From Alphaproteobacteria bacterium (GTDB taxonomy: Bacteria > Pseudomonadota > Alphaproteobacteria > Micavibrionales > Micavibrionaceae): DNA of 9,435 bases. The stretch covers positions 1 through 9,435 of the forward strand of contig JAUILO010000098.1 of assembly GCA_030432775.1 (NCBI GenBank), read 5' to 3'. This document shows, piece by piece, positions 6,737 to 9,435 of this stretch. The notes beneath the pieces are model-generated. The model saw only the letters and a program-made list of their open reading frames with translations, was not told the origin of the DNA and did no database searches. A program made the translations under genes and the position numbers. Each line of letters begins with the position of its first letter. Within the stretch, counting starts at the first letter, position 1.

Positions 6737-7636
6737 TTAAATCACCCAGCTTAATCCGCATAAAATCGAGCTTGGTTTATAAGGTTGGTTATCAATCATT
6801 TGGGCCAGTTTATCAAGATCTGGTTTTCCGGAAGCATCACTGCGCTCTATATGGTTCCAGTGAATACCGATCAGGTTGAATATACTATCAATACCAAAGG
6901 CGTTTGCGCCTTGAATATCTGTTTTTAAAGAATCGCCGATTGCAATTGTGCGGCTCTTATCTGGCTTGCCCATCATTTCCCAGACCAGATCATATACAGG
7001 AGCGTGCGGCTTGCCATGATATGAAACGATTCCGCCTTGTTCTAAATACCAATCAGCATAAGTTCCAGCGCAAATATGGGTTTCATCGCCAATATTAACG
7101 ACAAGATCAGGGTTTGCGCAAATCATCGGCAGCTTCATATCAAGCGATTTTCTAAGTTCGGCATATATTTCATCGGGGCTTAGCGCATAGCTGCTTGGAA
7201 TAGCGTTCAGGATGAAATCAGCCTCATCCGGTCTGTCGAATACCTCAAGATCGACACCCTCAAGCAAGGCTTCAAATCTGTGTGTGCCTGCATACCAGCA
7301 TTTTTGTCCTGCGCGTTCTTTAACGGCGTCATGAGCTGAATCTCCTGCGGTGACAACGTGGTCGTAAAGATCACGCGGCAGATTAATTTGTGACAAGTCA
7401 GATTCTATTTCATGGCATCTGCGCGGTGTGTTGGATAACAGGCATATGGATTTGCCCGCAGCACGCAATTTGCTTAAACATGTAATGGTGTGTTCGTAAA
7501 GTTTAATGCCATCGTGAATTACACCATAGATATCAAAGATAAAGGCGTCATAATCATCAACAATTTCGCTTAAGCCGTTCAGTACCGGTGCATCCGGTCT
7601 TGTTTTTTTGCTCGTTTGTTCGGGCTTGGCGCTCAT
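6737..7636 (-). CDS. HAD-IIA (NagD-like, TIGR01459-type) hydrolase family protein
   Basis: This 299-residue cytoplasmic protein has the class IIA HAD layout. Motif I is FDIYGVIHDG (34-43) with nucleophile D35, motif II is LLSNTPR (66-72), the motif III lysine lies in HGKPH (K209), and motif IV is IGDSLKTDIQGA (233-244) with D235 and D240. The class IIA cap lies between motifs II and III. A proline- and lysine-rich extension of about 20 residues precedes the core. The second Asp of the usual DxD is Tyr (Y37); as I recall, the alphaproteobacterial TIGR01459 group often has an aromatic (DxWG) here, which makes ordinary phosphatase chemistry uncertain. HAD-IIA relatives act on sugar or nucleotide phosphates; no substrate is assigned. 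AGGA at 7643-7646 supports the ATG. It follows the EAL gene by 45 bp and precedes yejA by 31 bp. Confidence 0.87.
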   Translation of the reverse strand: MSAKPEQTSKKTRPDAPVLNGLSEIVDDYDAFIFDIYGVIHDGIKLYEHTITCLSKLRAAGKSICLLSNTPRRCHEIESDLSQINLPRDLYDHVVTAGDSAHDAVKERAGQKCWYAGTHRFEALLEGVDLEVFDRPDEADFILNAIPSSYALSPDEIYAELRKSLDMKLPMICANPDLVVNIGDETHICAGTYADWYLEQGGIVSYHGKPHAPVYDLVWEMMGKPDKSRTIAIGDSLKTDIQGANAFGIDSIFNLIGIHWNHIERSDASGKPDLDKLAQMIDNQPYKPSSILCGLSWVI

Positions 7637-7681
7637 TGTTTTTCCTGATCTGGCTTGCTTATCTTGGTTATAGGGCGTTTT

Positions 7682-9157
7682 TTAAGCAACACGGCGCGGC
7701 GATGTTGTTGTGCGCTCTGCTAGGCGTTCTTTATTGCGCTCTCTGATTTGTTCGGGGATATAAGGCTGGATATAAGCAGCAGCGCTGCTTGGTTTGCCGA
7801 ATAGGTATCCTTGGCCAAAATCAATATCCAGATCCAATAGGGTTAATAGCTCTGCTTCGCTTTCAATGCGGTCGACAATCAAATCAATACCCGACGCATC
7901 TAGTGTTTTCTTTAGCTTTAAAATGCGAGCCAGTCCGTTCTCTCTGGCGCTTTCCTGAATAAGCCAGTCTGCATCCATTTTGATATAGCGGATATGGCAG
8001 GATTTGAGCAGGTCCAGATTGATCTGGCGGCTTTTGATGGTGTCCATTGAAAAGCGGCAGCCCAGCTTGCTAAGCGCTTTAAGGACGGCGGTTGATTTGT
8101 TGTCCAGCTTGCTAAGCTCAGCTTGCGGCAATTCAAATATAAGGCGTGATGTCATTTTGCGATGTGTTGCAAGGAATGTGATCAGATCGCCGACAAAGCC
8201 GCGATCGCGCAAAGTTGCACCTGAAATATTCAAAATATAAGGCGTTGTTGGTGCTGTGCCTTGGTAGGGTAGTTTTTCGAGTAATAATTCAAGGCAGCGC
8301 AGTAATAGCAAGTTATCGATAGTTGAGATAATCTGTTCTTTTTCGGCTACTTCCATAAATCGCCCTGCCGGAAGGTGTGACCCGCCACCAGCGCGCACGC
8401 GGGCATAAAGTTCATACATTTTTGTTTGGCGCTGTGGAAGCGTCACAACAGGCTGCATGAATAAATCAACCTTGTCATTGCGGATGGCATCATTGAGCAT
8501 TTCTTTGATGATTGTATCGCTAAAGCCGGAATAATCTGTGCCGATTGCCTGTTCACTATCGGTTTGCGGCGGTGCTTTTTTCTGTGGCGGACTGATTTCC
8601 AGCTCCAGAATATGGCTGTTAACCGGTTTTTTCATCGTTGTGCGTTTGACTGCAGCAAGATTACCAAGATGTCCGGCCATAGCTTCGATCATTTTTGCTT
8701 CTGTACTGCGCGATGGGGCAAGGCGCTTGCCTTGAGCTTGAACAGCAATGGCTGTATCGGCCAGACCGTCTTTTAAGGTCAGCACATCATTGCGGTTGCG
8801 CGCAACTTCGCGAACCAATCTGTTTTGTTGTTTAACAACCCCTTGAAACTGGTCTGACATTTTATTGACCCAGAAGCGGCGACTGGAAATGTCATAGAAA
8901 ACCAGTCCGCACAAACAAAGCAGCACAGCCGTCATGATGATAAAGTCAGGCGATGTGTGTTGACCAAGTGCGACAAGGCTAATGGCGCAAACACCGATCA
9001 TAACCAGAGTGCCGATTGTGACGCGCTGTTTAATCTGGCGCGTAGATGTAATAGGGGTAAAGACACGGAATAGCTCTGCTCCGGTCTTTTTGTCTGTGTC
9101 GCTATTCATATTGGCAGCCATATCTTTCTGATATGAGAAAAGGCCGTGCCAGTTCAT
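7682..9157 (-). CDS. Membrane-anchored protein with degenerate EAL domain (TipF-like layout)
   Basis: The 491-residue protein has two adjacent membrane segments (about 47-66 and 71-90), a probable coiled coil (about 98-145), a variable linker with prolines (about 145-210) and an EAL-type domain (about 212-465). The signature EAL reads ELY (249-251) and is followed by R253. N310 (LNIS), E342 (FELP), K393 and D395 (IKMD) and Q449 (GQGYLFGKP) are kept. The metal-binding DDFG reads MDTI (371-374), so one Asp is lost, and AEGVE reads VDRIE (428-432). Loss of a metal ligand argues against active c-di-GMP phosphodiesterase and for a binding or scaffold role. TipF of Caulobacter, a c-di-GMP-binding flagellar organiser, has the same layout, but orthology cannot be shown here. 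I chose ATG 9157 for its strong ribosome binding site; the frame extends to TTG 9190. Confidence 0.82.
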   Translation of the reverse strand: MNWHGLFSYQKDMAANMNSDTDKKTGAELFRVFTPITSTRQIKQRVTIGTLVMIGVCAISLVALGQHTSPDFIIMTAVLLCLCGLVFYDISSRRFWVNKMSDQFQGVVKQQNRLVREVARNRNDVLTLKDGLADTAIAVQAQGKRLAPSRSTEAKMIEAMAGHLGNLAAVKRTTMKKPVNSHILELEISPPQKKAPPQTDSEQAIGTDYSGFSDTIIKEMLNDAIRNDKVDLFMQPVVTLPQRQTKMYELYARVRAGGGSHLPAGRFMEVAEKEQIISTIDNLLLLRCLELLLEKLPYQGTAPTTPYILNISGATLRDRGFVGDLITFLATHRKMTSRLIFELPQAELSKLDNKSTAVLKALSKLGCRFSMDTIKSRQINLDLLKSCHIRYIKMDADWLIQESARENGLARILKLKKTLDASGIDLIVDRIESEAELLTLLDLDIDFGQGYLFGKPSSAAAYIQPYIPEQIRERNKERLAERTTTSPRRVA

Positions 9158-9165
9158 GTGAGTTG

Positions 9166-9172
9166 CCCCTCT
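9166..9172 (-). promoter_or_regulatory. Shine-Dalgarno that fixes the EAL gene start
   Basis: Read on the minus strand the bases are AGAGGGG, ending 8 bases before ATG 9157. This is the best ribosome binding site in the minus-strand run. It makes 9157 a far better start than the TTG at 9190, which lies upstream of this site and has no such sequence before it. Confidence 0.65.
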
Positions 9173-9230
9173 AGCTGTTCTTGAAACCAAGACGTGAGTT
9201 GGTCAGTTTTTTGAATTTGGATCAAATGTT

Positions 9231-9259
9231 AGAATGCGAAACATGGGCTGTTTTGTCAA
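9231..9259 (-). promoter_or_regulatory. Candidate sigma-70-type promoter for the EAL-to-phosphatase gene run
   Basis: On the minus strand a perfect TTGACA (9254-9259) is followed after exactly 17 bases by CATTCT (9231-9236), which keeps the conserved A2 and T6 of a -10 box but matches only three of six positions. Transcription would begin near 9224 and leave a leader of roughly 65 bases before ATG 9157. The remaining upstream sequence to the window edge (9260-9435) shows no convincing gene: the only ORF there is short, on the minus strand, and lacks recognisable features. Confidence 0.35.
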
Positions 9260-9435
9260 ATTGATTGTCACGGGAAATTGAGAAAAATGCCCTAAGGTTA
9301 TGATATTGCGAACAGATTTTATATCGGATGACTGGGGGTAAGTTTGCTTGGTCTATGCATGTGTAAAGATGACGGTATTGTTGATATTTTCTATTTATGG
9401 TCTGCACCAACTGCTTGAGATAGTTCAGAAAAACC

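Noticed and set aside
9222..9410. Minus-strand ORF of 62 codons upstream of the EAL gene
   Set aside because: No recognisable features, and it overlaps the best promoter candidate of the EAL gene; most likely a chance frame in intergenic DNA.

Overview
The window looks like an ordinary chromosomal stretch of a Gram-negative bacterium, most likely an alphaproteobacterium of moderate GC content. The evidence is a KDO-activating enzyme (outer membrane LPS), Yej-type ABC importer parts, a NagD-like HAD protein with an N-terminal extension, and a membrane-anchored degenerate EAL protein with a layout like Caulobacter TipF. The species cannot be named from the sequence. I see no tRNA, rRNA, insertion sequence, CRISPR array, phage gene or attachment site.

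Layout from left to right: the 3' end of a PHB depolymerase/LpqC-like esterase (2-208, + strand) converges on yejE (299-1324, -). A small unknown coiled-coil-like ORF (1384-1644, -) lies between yejE and yejB (1718-2821, -). A 126-bp divergent intergenic region separates yejB from a PQ-loop/SemiSWEET-like membrane protein (2948-3346, +). That gene converges, with 24 bp between the stops, on the end of a five-gene minus-strand run. In transcription order the run is a degenerate EAL protein (9157-7682), a HAD-IIA protein (7636-6737), the Yej-type binding protein YejA (6705-4834), KdsB (4819-4010) and a histidine phosphatase (3997-3371). Gaps within it are 45, 31, 14 and 12 bp, so it is probably one transcription unit.

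The working theme is peptide uptake and envelope metabolism. YejA (periplasm) would deliver oligopeptides to the YejB/YejE permease pair. The ATPase gene yejF, normally next to yejE, is not in the window, and yejA is separated from yejB by three unrelated genes. KdsB activates KDO for LPS. No link between the EAL, HAD and phosphatase proteins and the transporter can be shown beyond co-direction.

No clearly new system is visible. The items most worth a second look are three enzyme-family proteins with altered active-site residues (EAL, histidine phosphatase and, more weakly, HAD), the split Yej locus without its ATPase, and the unknown small ORF inside it with a perfect inverted repeat at its start.
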